From: a virus
Direction: 5' to 3' (one strand)
Length of the DNA stretch: 55,311 nucleotides
Virus record (IMG/VR): IMGVR_UViG_3300044846_001238
Span: 1 to 55,311 of that record
Of the stretch, positions 1-10,002 are shown piece by piece. Position numbers and translations under genes: made by a program. Position 1 is the first letter of the stretch; each line of letters begins with the position of its first letter. The notes under the pieces were generated by a model. The model saw only the letters and a program-made list of their open reading frames with translations, ran no database searches and had not been told where the DNA came from.

Positions 1-3000
1 GGCAGTTTACCGTCAGGAAGCTTAGCTAAATAATCTTTAAGCGACACAGGTGTTCTTGGGACTATAACAAAAGTGCGTTTGAATATTTTATTACCAAGAG
101 AGTCGTACCCAATAGAACAGTCCACCCTATAATCAAAGCCATCAATAGTGTTTGAATATGTCTCCAATAGCTGAGCAACGTTAGTTAAATCACTTCCTCT
201 AATAATGCTATTTTGGTAAGTGTTGTTGCTGTAGTCAGTCTCAGAAAAATCTAGTCCACCTAAATCGGAGTTGTCGGGGAACTCACCAAAAGTTCTGCCG
301 ACAACAACAGGTCTTTTTTCTACCTGAGCCGAGTAAGAAACTCTACCATCAACAGCTGCGCCAGTAACGCTATTAGCATCAGCAACGCTATATAAAATAG
401 TATTTGCAGTTACACCAGTAATTTTAACTGGCTCGTTGTTGTTGTTATATCGAACGTTAGCTTTTTTGTAGATAAACACAACCACATAGTCCCCGACCTT
501 AAATGAATGATTTGGGATAGTTAGTATACACCCAGTTCCAGATTTTTCAGCATACGTAACTTCTTCTGCACTTCCGTGAGGTTGATAGTCAATATATGCT
601 GTACCAGCGGCTGCAATTGTAGAGTGTGCATTAGCATTCGCTCCGCCTGATGGAGTAGAGCCAGAAGCTATAGTACCACTAGTGGATGTTGTGTAAGTAA
701 AAGTCTTAGCTGTAGCATTTACGCCTGTAATAACATACTGACCATTTAACGACTTATGAACACCGGAAACATACACATACTCACCAATTGCATACCCATG
801 CGTGGTTAAGCTTGTAAGAGTTGCAGTGTTTCCTGATCTAGCTCTGGTAACTATAGTTACGTTACCAACGTCAGATCCAACGCTTGCATAGGTAAAATGA
901 TCGTCATCTAGTACTTCAGAAATTTTAAAAGTGTCTTCATTATTTTCAAAACTAGTTTGGCTAGTCATGTCTACAGTTATATTATCTCCAACAATAAAAT
1001 CATGGTTTGTAGATTTTACAGTAGCAGTGTTGTTTTTTCTGCCAACGCGAGAAATAGTTGCCTGCAATCGAGGATAGAAGCCAACTTTAGATTCAATCCT
1101 TGTAATACTTCCGCCAATTTCTTGGTACTTATAGTCTTTAGTTGGCAGGCTCTTATCATCTTCTGATATTTTATATGTAAATGAATCTTCTCTAGGAGTA
1201 GTTTGTACCGTAAATACTCCTTCATACACTTCATTTTTATCAGCATCGACATTTATTTTTACTCTATCTCCAACAGACAAACCGTGACGCTGAGCGGTAA
1301 ATATTGTAACAATCTTTCCTGTAACAGAGTAGGAACGCTTAGATAGAGCTATTATGTCGTCTGGCTCTTTTACAGTTCCATACTCTGGCATATCAAAAGC
1401 AATCCAACTATCGCCATACGTATTTGCTGTACCGTAATCTGATAGGGACCCCGCTTTTGTTACCACGTTGCCGGTACTTTTGTATCTAAAAAATGCAACT
1501 CCGTCTCCAGCATTAGCCGGGTCTGAAACGCTAGTAATTTTGTATGTGCCATTAAATGTAGCATCAGACATTCCAGTAATAACTGCCATATCTCCAACAT
1601 CATATCCATGATTGTCGGCTGTATATAAGGTAGTTCTACCGGTAGCATTTCTTTCTCTGTTACGAATCATAGAAGAGTCTACGTCAAGCTCTGTTATGGT
1701 CTTATACCCGTCATACAACGGTGTAGACCAAGTGTAGCCATCAACTCCGCCAACATAGATGTAATCGCCAATCTGATATGTGTGTGTATCAGCTGTTTTC
1801 AAAATTAGTTTTTTAACTTGAGTAGCCAACTTAGCTGTGTTCTTTTTGTTGGTTTTTAGTTCTACTCTTTCTCCATCTTTAGTTTTGATGTCTGCTGTAG
1901 CAGCGCTCTGGTCATCCTGATAGTAGCTAAATGACCTAGCGGTAACGCTAGTTATAACTACCGGAATCTGCGAATTATTTAAAGATGCGTATTTATCGTT
2001 TGTATCACTAGAAGTGACTTTTATAGATATATCGACTTTATCTGCTCGGTTAAACTTATGGTCTGTTTTAGTCCACATGGTCACTTTACCAGACTGTCTA
2101 ATTACGTGTGTAACTGTTTTTGGACCAGTGGATTGTATTTTTCTAGTATAAACTCTGAAGTTAGTTGGATTAAGGACAGACAGATTTTGCGAGACATCTG
2201 GAACAGAGACAGTTCCGCCAGCAGACGTCTTACTAACATTGCTACCAACATTTACATAGCTAAAACTATTGCTAGTTGTTTCAGTAATAGTTACCGTACC
2301 GTCAAATGAGCTATGAGCGCTGGTAGCTACCGTTATTTGGCCTCCAACAGGAATCTTTACTACATTAGTTCCGCCAGAAGTGTTTACATAAACAGTTGCA
2401 ACATTGCCGTCTCGTTTTACATTTGTAATGCTATACACAGGTATAGAGTATTTAAACTGGTTAGGTGTAGTGACAGCAGTTACCTTATACTTACCGTTTA
2501 GCTGGTTACTTAGATTTTTAACATCTACAACCTGACCAACCACATACCCATGGTTTTCAGAAGTAGTTATAGTTACTTCGTTGCTGGTACAAGATCTGTA
2601 TGTAATTGTGCTTTGCTGCTTGACTCCAGGAGTAATAATCTCACTTGCAAACTCAACGTCTGAAAAGTCTATGGCTATGTCTTTTAAAAGCTCTCTAATA
2701 TAGTCATAAGTATCTACTCTGGCAGAAATTGTCACGCTAGAGTAGACTCCAGCTGACCCAGGTAGTTCTGGAATATCTACATAAAACGTTGTTTGAGTAG
2801 GTTCTTGGCTGCTGTCATCTTGAACCATGTTGTAGTAGTTGCTGTATTTAATAAGAGATGCATCAGAAAAACTTACAAAAACCTTTGTTTTATTTCCAGA
2901 GCCATCTTGCACAACAAAAGGAGATCTAAGAGTTTTATTTTTTAGGGTTACCTTAACTCGGTCAGCTTTGTTTGTCTTAAGTAGCTCAGCTTCAAAAGAG

Positions 3001-3368
3001 TAAGTATATGTTTTCCAAATATGTCTACGGTTAAAGTAGCTAGTAAACTCGCCAGCACTTACGGTCAGGCTTCTCCCGGTCATGTCATAGCCACGGCTCC
3101 AAATAATGCCACCCCAAACGCAGACATCGTTTCTCATAACATACAAAGCAGTTTTTCCAGGCATAGTGCTGTTATATAGGTCTAGATCCTGGGTCTGCTC
3201 AGTTGTAGTTATTTTTCCAGTAAACTGTCCAGCCTGCTTGAGCGAACGTTCGTAGCTCACATCTTCAAAAGGAATCTGAGCTAGAGGCGTGTTTGTGACA
3301 ATATCAACCACATAGTATGAATACTTAGCTGCGGTTGCAGAGGTAGTCGGGGTTAGAATATCGGCCAT
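1..3368 (-). CDS. Repeat-rich minor tail protein (partial, C-terminus cut by window edge)
   Basis: An open frame starts at the ATG at 3366-3368 and runs without a stop off the left edge, giving at least 1122 residues. The first ~190 residues, including NDVCVWGGIIW, resemble the N-terminal region of tail-hub or minor tail proteins. After that come about nine degenerate repeats of 45-60 residues. Each has a pattern like 'V-T-x-T-x-x-x-H-G-[YF]-x-V-G-D-x-V-x-[IV]', then 'F-N-G-T-Y-x-I-T-x-V', ending in 'F-x-Y'. Such small beta-rich repeats are common in phage tail and fibre proteins and are often annotated as E1 FCCH-like. The gene follows the Dit-like gene by 34 bases, the normal place for a tail-tip or fibre gene. 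The role as a host-contact protein is inferred from position and repeats. No enzyme motif was seen in the visible part. Confidence 0.75.
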   Translation of the reverse strand, partial: MADILTPTTSATAAKYSYYVVDIVTNTPLAQIPFEDVSYERSLKQAGQFTGKITTTEQTQDLDLYNSTMPGKTALYVMRNDVCVWGGIIWSRGYDMTGRSLTVSAGEFTSYFNRRHIWKTYTYSFEAELLKTNKADRVKVTLKNKTLRSPFVVQDGSGNKTKVFVSFSDASLIKYSNYYNMVQDDSSQEPTQTTFYVDIPELPGSAGVYSSVTISARVDTYDYIRELLKDIAIDFSDVEFASEIITPGVKQQSTITYRSCTSNEVTITTSENHGYVVGQVVDVKNLSNQLNGKYKVTAVTTPNQFKYSIPVYSITNVKRDGNVATVYVNTSGGTNVVKIPVGGQITVATSAHSSFDGTVTITETTSNSFSYVNVGSNVSKTSAGGTVSVPDVSQNLSVLNPTNFRVYTRKIQSTGPKTVTHVIRQSGKVTMWTKTDHKFNRADKVDISIKVTSSDTNDKYASLNNSQIPVVITSVTARSFSYYQDDQSAATADIKTKDGERVELKTNKKNTAKLATQVKKLILKTADTHTYQIGDYIYVGGVDGYTWSTPLYDGYKTITELDVDSSMIRNRERNATGRTTLYTADNHGYDVGDMAVITGMSDATFNGTYKITSVSDPANAGDGVAFFRYKSTGNVVTKAGSLSDYGTANTYGDSWIAFDMPEYGTVKEPDDIIALSKRSYSVTGKIVTIFTAQRHGLSVGDRVKINVDADKNEVYEGVFTVQTTPREDSFTYKISEDDKSLPTKDYKYQEIGGSITRIESKVGFYPRLQATISRVGRKNNTATVKSTNHDFIVGDNITVDMTSQTSFENNEDTFKISEVLDDDHFTYASVGSDVGNVTIVTRARSGNTATLTSLTTHGYAIGEYVYVSGVHKSLNGQYVITGVNATAKTFTYTTSTSGTIASGSTPSGGANANAHSTIAAAGTAYIDYQPHGSAEEVTYAEKSGTGCILTIPNHSFKVGDYVVVFIYKKANVRYNNNNEPVKITGVTANTILYSVADANSVTGAAVDGRVSYSAQVEKRPVVVGRTFGEFPDNSDLGGLDFSETDYSNNTYQNSIIRGSDLTNVAQLLETYSNTIDGFDYRVDCSIGYDSLGNKIFKRTFVIVPRTPVSLKDYLAKLPDGKL

Positions 3369-3402
3369 TTATTTCTCGCGTCTGTCGTCTTTCATATAAA
3401 TT

Positions 3403-5268
3403 CTACCCTATCCAGCCGGACCTGTATTTTATAGTTGCGGAAGCTGGAGTACCGTCGGTTTTTTCTATACGAATGTTGTTAACTCCAGGTTGTAGTTTAA
3501 TCCAATCAATATCAACGTCAACAGTAGACCTAGCCGAGTCAGGCAAACCTCGATACAAAACCGTAGTATTGTAAGTATCTATTTGAAGAGTGTCCGAGTT
3601 ACTTAAAACCACAGTTCCAGGATCAGCTCCGCTAACTACGTCTAGGGAAGCATTGCCATCATATGCGGCAGGTGTGTCAGGTGCGGTTCTAAGGTATTGA
3701 AATGCACTGCTACTTGTTACGTTAGATACTAAATAAGTGCCGTCATACGGATATCCTAAATTAGATATGTACACAGAGTCACTCAAACTAAATCCATGTG
3801 ACGGTGCTACAACAGAAACAACGTTGCTAGTCAGCGTTGCACTGGTGATAGATGTGCCAGCGTCAACGTAACTAAAGGTATTATCAGTCACTGAAGAAAT
3901 AGTAAACGTTCCACTAAATGTGCTAGGAGCTACGTTTGCCACGGTAACAACATCTCCAACTAAAAAGCCGTGATTTGAAGAAGTTGTAATAGTAGAAACC
4001 TTAGAGGTTCTAGATCTACTTGCGGCTGTAGCTGAGTAAGTATTATCTCTTAAAGACTTTATAATCTTAATGCTTTGGTTACTAGTAACGTTTCTAATAT
4101 ACGCAGGAGCAGTCATTGGACCCGTAATAGAGAACACAGCGGTAACGTTGGTGTTTCCAGCATTGGTTACGGAGGTGCTAGTTGTATTGCCAATTGCTAC
4201 AGGGGTTAGGTTTGTTGTAGTAATGCCGTTTTCATCGTTTGGGTTCCAGCTATATTTAAGAGGGTCAACTGACCTAAGTGGTAGGCTAAAGTCTATGCGA
4301 CCACGAGCATTGACGTTCTCAATAGTAGGCTTTCCATACAATCTAACGTAGGCAGATTTCACAGTGCCATCGTCAACAAGAAGCCAACCACCTGTGTAGA
4401 CAAGGGCTAAGGCTTCAATCAGGGTTTGCCTAGCTACTACGCCATTAGCCGGTGTAGGAGGCAAAATAGAGCCTTTTAGGACCAAATCACGGGCCTTCCA
4501 GCGACCACGTACGTCATAGGAACCGTCATCAAGTCCACGAGGAATGTCTGGAATTTCTGGGTCAGGTAGGTTCCACCAGCCCTCAATGTCTGTGCAAACC
4601 CAAACAACGTCATCTTGATCAACGGTGTTTAGTACTAAGCCATTTATGCTGATATCAGCTAGAAGCTTTAGACCCGTTACATAGGGCTTAGTGACTATGT
4701 CTCCAGGAAGAAGACTTCTTAGTCCTTGGTTCGTGATGCTTGTTTCTAGAGTTTGCTCAAATGAATCAACAAACTGAGTGGCAATAGTAGAGTTTTCAAA
4801 CTGAACAGCGTCGACGTGATAAATGTCATTTGAAGTTGTAGAAGTGGTCTGCAAAACAGAAACTTTTGCGTAAGCTGAAGTTGCGGGGGCAATCTGAGTT
4901 CTTTGTAGTCTAACCCAGCCGTCTGCTGAGGTTATGGCTGCAGGTGTGGAAGCGTATGCTGACCCAATTAAACTGTTGCCGGAAGTGAAAAAAGAAATCG
5001 ATACCGAGAATGAGCCAGACTCGGCTCCGGTAGGAACTTTAATGTAGGCAGAAGCGGTGTAGCTACTACCAACAACAACCGACATACTTGTTACGTTTGT
5101 AGTAAGTCCTGTACCAGAGTTACCAGCGGTCTTATTTACTTGAACGCAGAAGGTGTTACTGTATCCACCATTTAGTAGAGCAGTCAGCGTTGTTCCAGTG
5201 CCAGCGGCTACCCAGTCGGTAGTTCCGCTAGTAAAGGATGGGTTAGGTACTAAGTTAGTGTATATCAT
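3403..5268 (-). CDS. Distal-tail (Dit-like) minor tail protein with N-terminal jelly-roll-like domain
   Basis: This 621-residue protein has three parts. Residues ~1-170 ('NLVPNPSFTSGTTDW...') look like a carbohydrate-binding jelly-roll, of the kind seen at the front of phage tail proteins. The middle and end resemble siphovirus Dit-type proteins; the closing part has 'TLQIDTYNTTVLYRG', 'WIKLQPGVNNIRI' and 'YRSGW', typical of that family's C-terminus. Two FCCH-like repeats (about residues 415-530) are inserted between them and match those of the next gene. The ATG overlaps the tape-measure stop by one base (TAATG), so translation is probably coupled. It likely joins tail tube to tip and contributes to host binding. 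The Dit assignment rests on motif recall and gene order. Confidence 0.72.
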   Translation of the reverse strand: MIYTNLVPNPSFTSGTTDWVAAGTGTTLTALLNGGYSNTFCVQVNKTAGNSGTGLTTNVTSMSVVVGSSYTASAYIKVPTGAESGSFSVSISFFTSGNSLIGSAYASTPAAITSADGWVRLQRTQIAPATSAYAKVSVLQTTSTTSNDIYHVDAVQFENSTIATQFVDSFEQTLETSITNQGLRSLLPGDIVTKPYVTGLKLLADISINGLVLNTVDQDDVVWVCTDIEGWWNLPDPEIPDIPRGLDDGSYDVRGRWKARDLVLKGSILPPTPANGVVARQTLIEALALVYTGGWLLVDDGTVKSAYVRLYGKPTIENVNARGRIDFSLPLRSVDPLKYSWNPNDENGITTTNLTPVAIGNTTSTSVTNAGNTNVTAVFSITGPMTAPAYIRNVTSNQSIKIIKSLRDNTYSATAASRSRTSKVSTITTSSNHGFLVGDVVTVANVAPSTFSGTFTISSVTDNTFSYVDAGTSITSATLTSNVVSVVAPSHGFSLSDSVYISNLGYPYDGTYLVSNVTSSSAFQYLRTAPDTPAAYDGNASLDVVSGADPGTVVLSNSDTLQIDTYNTTVLYRGLPDSARSTVDVDIDWIKLQPGVNNIRIEKTDGTPASATIKYRSGWIG

Positions 5269-8200
5269 TAGCCCACAACTCCATTGCTAACTTCATAAGT
5301 ACTTACAACTTTACCATCTTTATCTTTAAGCTCAATAGTTTGTTGTCTAGGGTTATTTAGTGCAGTTTTGATATCTCTTAAAAGACCGACTTGGATTCCA
5401 GCTTGAGTCATACTATTTTTATAAAAACTTGTGGTAGGTGTTGGAAGTGGGTCCGGTAACTTTTTAGGTTTACCAATACTAGCCATAGCCGCTCTAAACG
5501 CCGCATCGTCAGCTTTTTCTTTAGCCGTTACAGGTACTTTAACTTTATTTGCCTCTTGAATTGCAGCGGCTGGAGCTTTTATAATTTCCATAAGCTCAGC
5601 TTGTTTTTTATTAGTCAATGCTTCTAACTCGTTGTATCCGATATTTAGAAGTTCTTTAGTGCTAACGCCTATAAGTTTAGCATATTTATCTTGAGTCTCT
5701 TTACTAGCAAATGAAAGATCGCCCTGCTGAGCCATAGATAACCCAGAGAATAGAGTAACTGCGTCCATCTGAGCAGCTTTTGCAGCAGTTTGAAGTGTCT
5801 TTATTCCTTCGTTTTGTGCTTGTTTTGCTGCAGTAATGACGTTGCCTGACTCATCCACTCTAGAGTCTCCGACTCTGCCCTCAAACGCTTTAATTCCTGC
5901 AATACCCTTACCTTGACCATCTTCTCCAGTAAACGCAGCCTCTAAAGCACTCTGTAGTGCATCATAGTTAATAACGCTTTGTCCAGACGCATCGGTGATC
6001 GTGTAAATACCTGAAGCTGCACCTGCAGTAGCTGCTTTGATAATTGCGTTTCTGGTAGAAGTGCTAATAGTAGCATCAGCTAGGACATTAGAACTTAGTA
6101 GGCTAGAAACTAATTGATCTGAATTTACAGGCTCTACGTTTTTAATAGTGTTGAGAGATGTTTTAGCCGCATCAGTAATCTTGCTAAGAGTTTTATTTGC
6201 CCCCGCAACATCTTGACCTTTACCAACCAATGCTCCTAAAGCAGTTCGTTTTTCATTCAGCTTGTCTGCCTGCAGCTCAACAAGTTTTGCCTTAAGTTCA
6301 ATTCGCTTTTGTTCTTTTTCAGCTTCTTTTTCTTTATTAGCCTGCTCAAAACCGGAAACAATAGATCCAACAATAGATACCCCAATACCAGCCATCATAC
6401 CAACGCCAGGAAGGAAGGAAAGTCCAGCACCCACAGCCGAGATACCGGCTCCAAGACCTCCACCGCCAGTTTGAATTGCAGATGCCGCACCTCCTAGAGC
6501 CAAAGCTCCAGCACCAACCCTACCGCTTATTCTGCCAAACTTAGCAACTTTATCTTGAGTTGCAGCATATTTATCTAAACCAAAAGTGGCGGCAGCGGCA
6601 CTTTTTTGAACGTTAGCACTCCAATTTCTAGCTGATTGAGCGTTTTTATCAAGAGTGGCTGTTAAAGTTTTGTACGAAGCGTTTAGTGCGTCTATTTTTC
6701 TTTTTAATAAATCAGATTCTTTTTTACCCTCAACTGTTTTTAAGTTCAGTTGACTCATTCTCTGTTTAAGAGCCGCTATTTGCCTCTGCTTATCACCTTT
6801 AGCAATGTCTTTTAAAATTTCTACACGCTTGAGGCTAGCCGCTTCAGCTTTAAGCTCTCTCATGACTTGGATAACGCCGCCAATACGCTTTGTAAGAGGT
6901 TGGCCATCGTTGGCAGCTGCAACAATTTTTGCTCTAAAGTTTTGGAAAGCGGTAGTAGCAAAACCAGCAACTCGGAATAGTTTCATCATGATACCCATGA
7001 TGATTTGGATAGCCTTGCGAAGAACTATGCCTACTGTAGCTATAGCCAAGAATATACCATGGAAAGCACCCATTACGTGCAGTACAGGGGCAATCGCTCT
7101 AGCAAAGTTAGCCATAGCATTTACTAGCATTTGAAGAGTCGTGAAGAAAAACTCTAAAGCCGCTGAGTCAGAGAATTGAGCTATAAGCTCAGCAATTGAA
7201 ACTACAAGTCTTCCAAATGCAGGACCAGCTTTTTGACCATCCTCAAGAATCTTTTTAACAAACGGCACTGCATCCCGAATAATCATCCAGAATTCTTGGT
7301 TAGCTGGGTTAGCTGCTAGATCTATGAAAATCTTTAAGAAACTACCTAAAGTTTGTAGGGCAATCTTAGCATTTTCAGTTGCACCTTTTAGCCAACCAGA
7401 AAACTCGTTGGTTCCAGTAAATAACTTGAACCCAGCACCGATTTCTTTTAGCCACTGTAAAATAACTCCACCGGCACCGCTGTTTGCTCCGTTAGGGAAT
7501 GTAGCTTCAACTATGTTTTTAAACCCACCAAATACAAGTTTAAAAGCTTTACCGAGCTCAGACGCCACGTCACCAGCGAGTTTGAAGAACCTTCTTAAAT
7601 TATCTTGTCCAGCTCCCTTACCAAGTTGGTCAAATCTTTCTGAAACAGTAAAAATCCATCTAGCAAATCTGTCAGTAATTGGTTGGGCTGCTTTAAGAAT
7701 AGCTAAAATACCACCAAATGCGTTAGCGGCAGCTGCGCCTAGGATTCTTAGTGTAGGTTTAGAGTTTGTTAAAAAGTCTCGGAAAAGTTCAATATTTTCT
7801 TTATCTTTAAAGGCATCTGTAAAGTTTCTAGATGCTTGACCTAAAGCCTCACCAATATCGTTAAGACCTTCTTTTAATACAGGGAATACGTTTTTAACAA
7901 CTACGTCGATAGACTTTTGTAGCGGTGGTAAGAATGAGGAAGCAGCAGCTTCCTTAAGACCTTGAATTACTGGCTTAAGCGTTACTAAGTATTTTGCAAA
8001 AGCAACCTGAGACTTAGTCAAGTTGTTTAGAGGATCCTGAGATCTATCTACTCCAGCCCTAGGACCCTTCTTTAGCTGATCATTTGTGTCCTTGACTCTA
8101 GCTTTTGCACGTCTATAGTTTAGCTCTGCTCTTTGGAAATCCAGTTCTGCTTCTCTGCGTACTCGGCTGTCGGCCGGGAGATCTTGTACTCTGGCTAAGC

Positions 8201-9212
8201 TTTCTCTAGCTTTTTCAAGAGCAATAGCAGCTTCTTGCTCACTGAGGGCTGCATCTTCTGCTTCAAATCTTAAATCACGGAAAGCTTTTTTAGCATCACG
8301 TAGGGCTCTGTTGTACTGGTTTTGACCACTCCAAAGCTGCTGAACAGCTGCACCGACCCCAGAAAGAGCAAACTTGGCTGTCATCATACCAGCACCAAGG
8401 TTTGCCATCGCACCAGCAACTGCAATCAAAGATCCAGCGGCTGCGCCCGCAACACCGACTAGACCCATCATTCCGCCAACTAAATCACCAATGGTACCAG
8501 CAAGAACACCAAGTGCTGCTTGAGCAGCATAAGCTACTCTTTGGAAAACATAGAAAGCGTCAGCAAATCTTTCCGCTGGATGGCGTACTCTGTCAAAAGC
8601 TGTAGATGCAATACCTAAAGAACGCTCAAGTTTATATATAGCGTTTTCTTCAGAGTGGAATCGCTCGCTAATAGCGGTACCTTTTTCCATACCTCTACGG
8701 AGATTTTCTCTAAGGCTACGAGTTCTGTCACGCTTATCTAACCTATCCGCGTATCTACCGCTTTCCATGCTAGATCTTTTAACAAACTGAGCATAGTCTT
8801 CCTGCTCCGCATTTCTACGCTTAGCGTAGTCAAGGAGAATTTCTTCTCCCTTTTCTAGTTTTTTAAGTTCTTTGTTGGCTTCTCTAATCTCTTTAGCTCT
8901 GTCAAGATCTTTATTTTGTCTTATTATCTTTTCATGTATTTTTTGAAGCTTTTCAGCAAATTGAAATCTTTCTCTATTTGCTATAAGTTCAAGCTTTATT
9001 AGCTTGGTATTTATATCATACTGAGATGTTCTTTCTTTTTCTTTTTTTATAGCATCGTCTAGAAGTTTTTTTCTGTCCGTTAGTTTTTTTATTTCATCTT
9101 GTAAAGGCCCATTAATTGCCTCTTGAGTCGCTTTACGGACTTGTTCAAGTTGCTTTTTAGCTTCTCCAGTACGAGTTTGTACCTTAATAAAAATGTCTTC
9201 AACCATTGCCAT
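5268..9212 (-). CDS. Tape measure protein
   Basis: This 1314-residue protein is the longest in the tail module and directly follows the tail assembly chaperones, the standard tape-measure position. Residues ~1-190 are highly charged and predicted coiled coil (many K/E/R). They are followed by Ala/Gly-rich hydrophobic stretches near residues 220-290 and around 900-980, which could be membrane-interacting. Several further helical stretches follow. No lysozyme or peptidase motif was recognised. The start ATG has a strong AGGAGG nine bases upstream. Tape-measure length sets tail length in siphoviruses; at roughly 0.15 nm per residue this would suggest a tail near 200 nm, a rule-of-thumb inference. 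Confidence 0.88.
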   Translation of the reverse strand: MAMVEDIFIKVQTRTGEAKKQLEQVRKATQEAINGPLQDEIKKLTDRKKLLDDAIKKEKERTSQYDINTKLIKLELIANRERFQFAEKLQKIHEKIIRQNKDLDRAKEIREANKELKKLEKGEEILLDYAKRRNAEQEDYAQFVKRSSMESGRYADRLDKRDRTRSLRENLRRGMEKGTAISERFHSEENAIYKLERSLGIASTAFDRVRHPAERFADAFYVFQRVAYAAQAALGVLAGTIGDLVGGMMGLVGVAGAAAGSLIAVAGAMANLGAGMMTAKFALSGVGAAVQQLWSGQNQYNRALRDAKKAFRDLRFEAEDAALSEQEAAIALEKARESLARVQDLPADSRVRREAELDFQRAELNYRRAKARVKDTNDQLKKGPRAGVDRSQDPLNNLTKSQVAFAKYLVTLKPVIQGLKEAAASSFLPPLQKSIDVVVKNVFPVLKEGLNDIGEALGQASRNFTDAFKDKENIELFRDFLTNSKPTLRILGAAAANAFGGILAILKAAQPITDRFARWIFTVSERFDQLGKGAGQDNLRRFFKLAGDVASELGKAFKLVFGGFKNIVEATFPNGANSGAGGVILQWLKEIGAGFKLFTGTNEFSGWLKGATENAKIALQTLGSFLKIFIDLAANPANQEFWMIIRDAVPFVKKILEDGQKAGPAFGRLVVSIAELIAQFSDSAALEFFFTTLQMLVNAMANFARAIAPVLHVMGAFHGIFLAIATVGIVLRKAIQIIMGIMMKLFRVAGFATTAFQNFRAKIVAAANDGQPLTKRIGGVIQVMRELKAEAASLKRVEILKDIAKGDKQRQIAALKQRMSQLNLKTVEGKKESDLLKRKIDALNASYKTLTATLDKNAQSARNWSANVQKSAAAATFGLDKYAATQDKVAKFGRISGRVGAGALALGGAASAIQTGGGGLGAGISAVGAGLSFLPGVGMMAGIGVSIVGSIVSGFEQANKEKEAEKEQKRIELKAKLVELQADKLNEKRTALGALVGKGQDVAGANKTLSKITDAAKTSLNTIKNVEPVNSDQLVSSLLSSNVLADATISTSTRNAIIKAATAGAASGIYTITDASGQSVINYDALQSALEAAFTGEDGQGKGIAGIKAFEGRVGDSRVDESGNVITAAKQAQNEGIKTLQTAAKAAQMDAVTLFSGLSMAQQGDLSFASKETQDKYAKLIGVSTKELLNIGYNELEALTNKKQAELMEIIKAPAAAIQEANKVKVPVTAKEKADDAAFRAAMASIGKPKKLPDPLPTPTTSFYKNSMTQAGIQVGLLRDIKTALNNPRQQTIELKDKDGKVVSTYEVSNGVVG

Positions 9213-9225
9213 GAGTAGTCACCTC

Positions 9226-9965
9226 CTAACCCATAGGTCCGTCTAGGACAGACCCAAAAGGCTTGGAACTGTCTTCGTCAAAATTGGTAGGCTCAATAAA
9301 CCTTTTAACACTCTTAGCTCGAGGGTTAAATGGTTCTATAACTTCTTTTTCGTTTTCTAAAGGAGCGTCTAGTTCTAACTCATTGTCCCTATAGTCAGGA
9401 GTGTCATCATTAGATTGACCAAAAGAATACTCAGAGTCATATAGGTTTTTAAAGATACTTGATCTAAATTGATCTTTAAATGACGCTTCGTCAAACGAAG
9501 CATACCGATGATCGTCTTCAAAATAGTAATGGATAACGTCTAACATGTCTGATGCCTCCATTTCTGCTAAACGTAATCCGTTACTTAATCCTTTGCCGTT
9601 AATGTACGGCCAGAGGCTTATTCCCCAGTCGAGGAGGCCTCTGACTGCGGCAAAGGGCGGTTAGTGTACTCCTCAATAAGCCAAGAAGAAATACTTGTAA
9701 TGGCTTCTAGGGTAACTACCTTTTCTTTGCTGTCCAGCAATGCTTTAAACCTCGTTAGACTTTCATCAGTCAAAACGTGGTCAAAAAATTTGAAAGTCAT
9801 TTCAGTTGACGCTACTGCATCATCTACTGATACAGATACAAGCTCTAGAAGGAGCTTTCCCTGTAGGTTTGATACACAGTGAAACTCTTCTCCGTGTAGC
9901 TTAAATACAACTGGCTCGTCGCTTGCAACGGCTCCGCCACTACCAAAATCTTTAAATCTGGCCAT
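9226..9965 (-). CDS. Tail assembly chaperone, G-T fusion made by -1 frameshift
   Basis: Two overlapping frames form the usual chaperone pair. The upstream frame (9618-9965) contains C-CCT-TTG at 9651-9657, a canonical X-XXY-YYZ slippery heptamer, 11 codons before its stop. Slipping back one base enters a frame with no stop until 9226-9228. The join reads PFAAVRGLLDWGISLWPY and continues through MEASDMLDVIHYYFEDD, which resembles GT products of actinophages. The fusion would be about 246 residues (join 9965..9651, 9651..9226). The downstream part is acidic. GT fusions help load tail tube subunits onto the tape measure, whose gene follows after 13 bases. A free-standing downstream start (ATG at 9561) lacks a good ribosome site and is less likely. 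Confidence 0.85.
9618..9965 (-). CDS. Tail assembly chaperone, short (G) product
   Basis: This is the zero-frame product of the chaperone pair, 115 residues, ending EASSTGE. The ATG at 9963-9965 has AAGGA upstream (AAGGAATAAAAG-ATG). The text 'FKDFGSGGAVASDEPVVFKLHGEEFHC' followed by a helical region is typical of small tail chaperones of actinophages. Most ribosomes should make this form; a minority would shift at 9651-9657 to make the longer fusion. It lies between the HK97 gp10-like connector gene and the tape measure gene, as expected. Confidence 0.85.
   Translation of the reverse strand: MARFKDFGSGGAVASDEPVVFKLHGEEFHCVSNLQGKLLLELVSVSVDDAVASTEMTFKFFDHVLTDESLTRFKALLDSKEKVVTLEAITSISSWLIEEYTNRPLPQSEASSTGE
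9651..9657 (-). promoter_or_regulatory. -1 ribosomal frameshift slippery site
   Basis: The minus strand reads C CCT TTG in the zero frame, matching X-XXY-YYZ, so both tRNAs can re-pair after a one-base backward slip (CCC TTT). The -1 frame is open both across the site and through to the second chaperone domain. No stimulatory hairpin or pseudoknot was worked out; GC-rich sequence follows (GAGGCCTCC, nearly self-complementary), which may help pausing. Confidence 0.8.
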
Positions 9966-10002
9966 CTTTTATTCCTTAATGTTATTCGTAATTAGAAATG
10001 TC

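Noticed and set aside
7324-7839. Plus-strand ORF of 171 residues
   Set aside because: It lies wholly antisense to the tape measure gene and has no recognisable family; typical shadow of helical coding sequence.
9630-9645. GGGGAA as the frameshift site in the chaperone gene
   Set aside because: It does not allow proper re-pairing of both tRNAs after a -1 slip, whereas C-CCT-TTG 15 bases earlier does.
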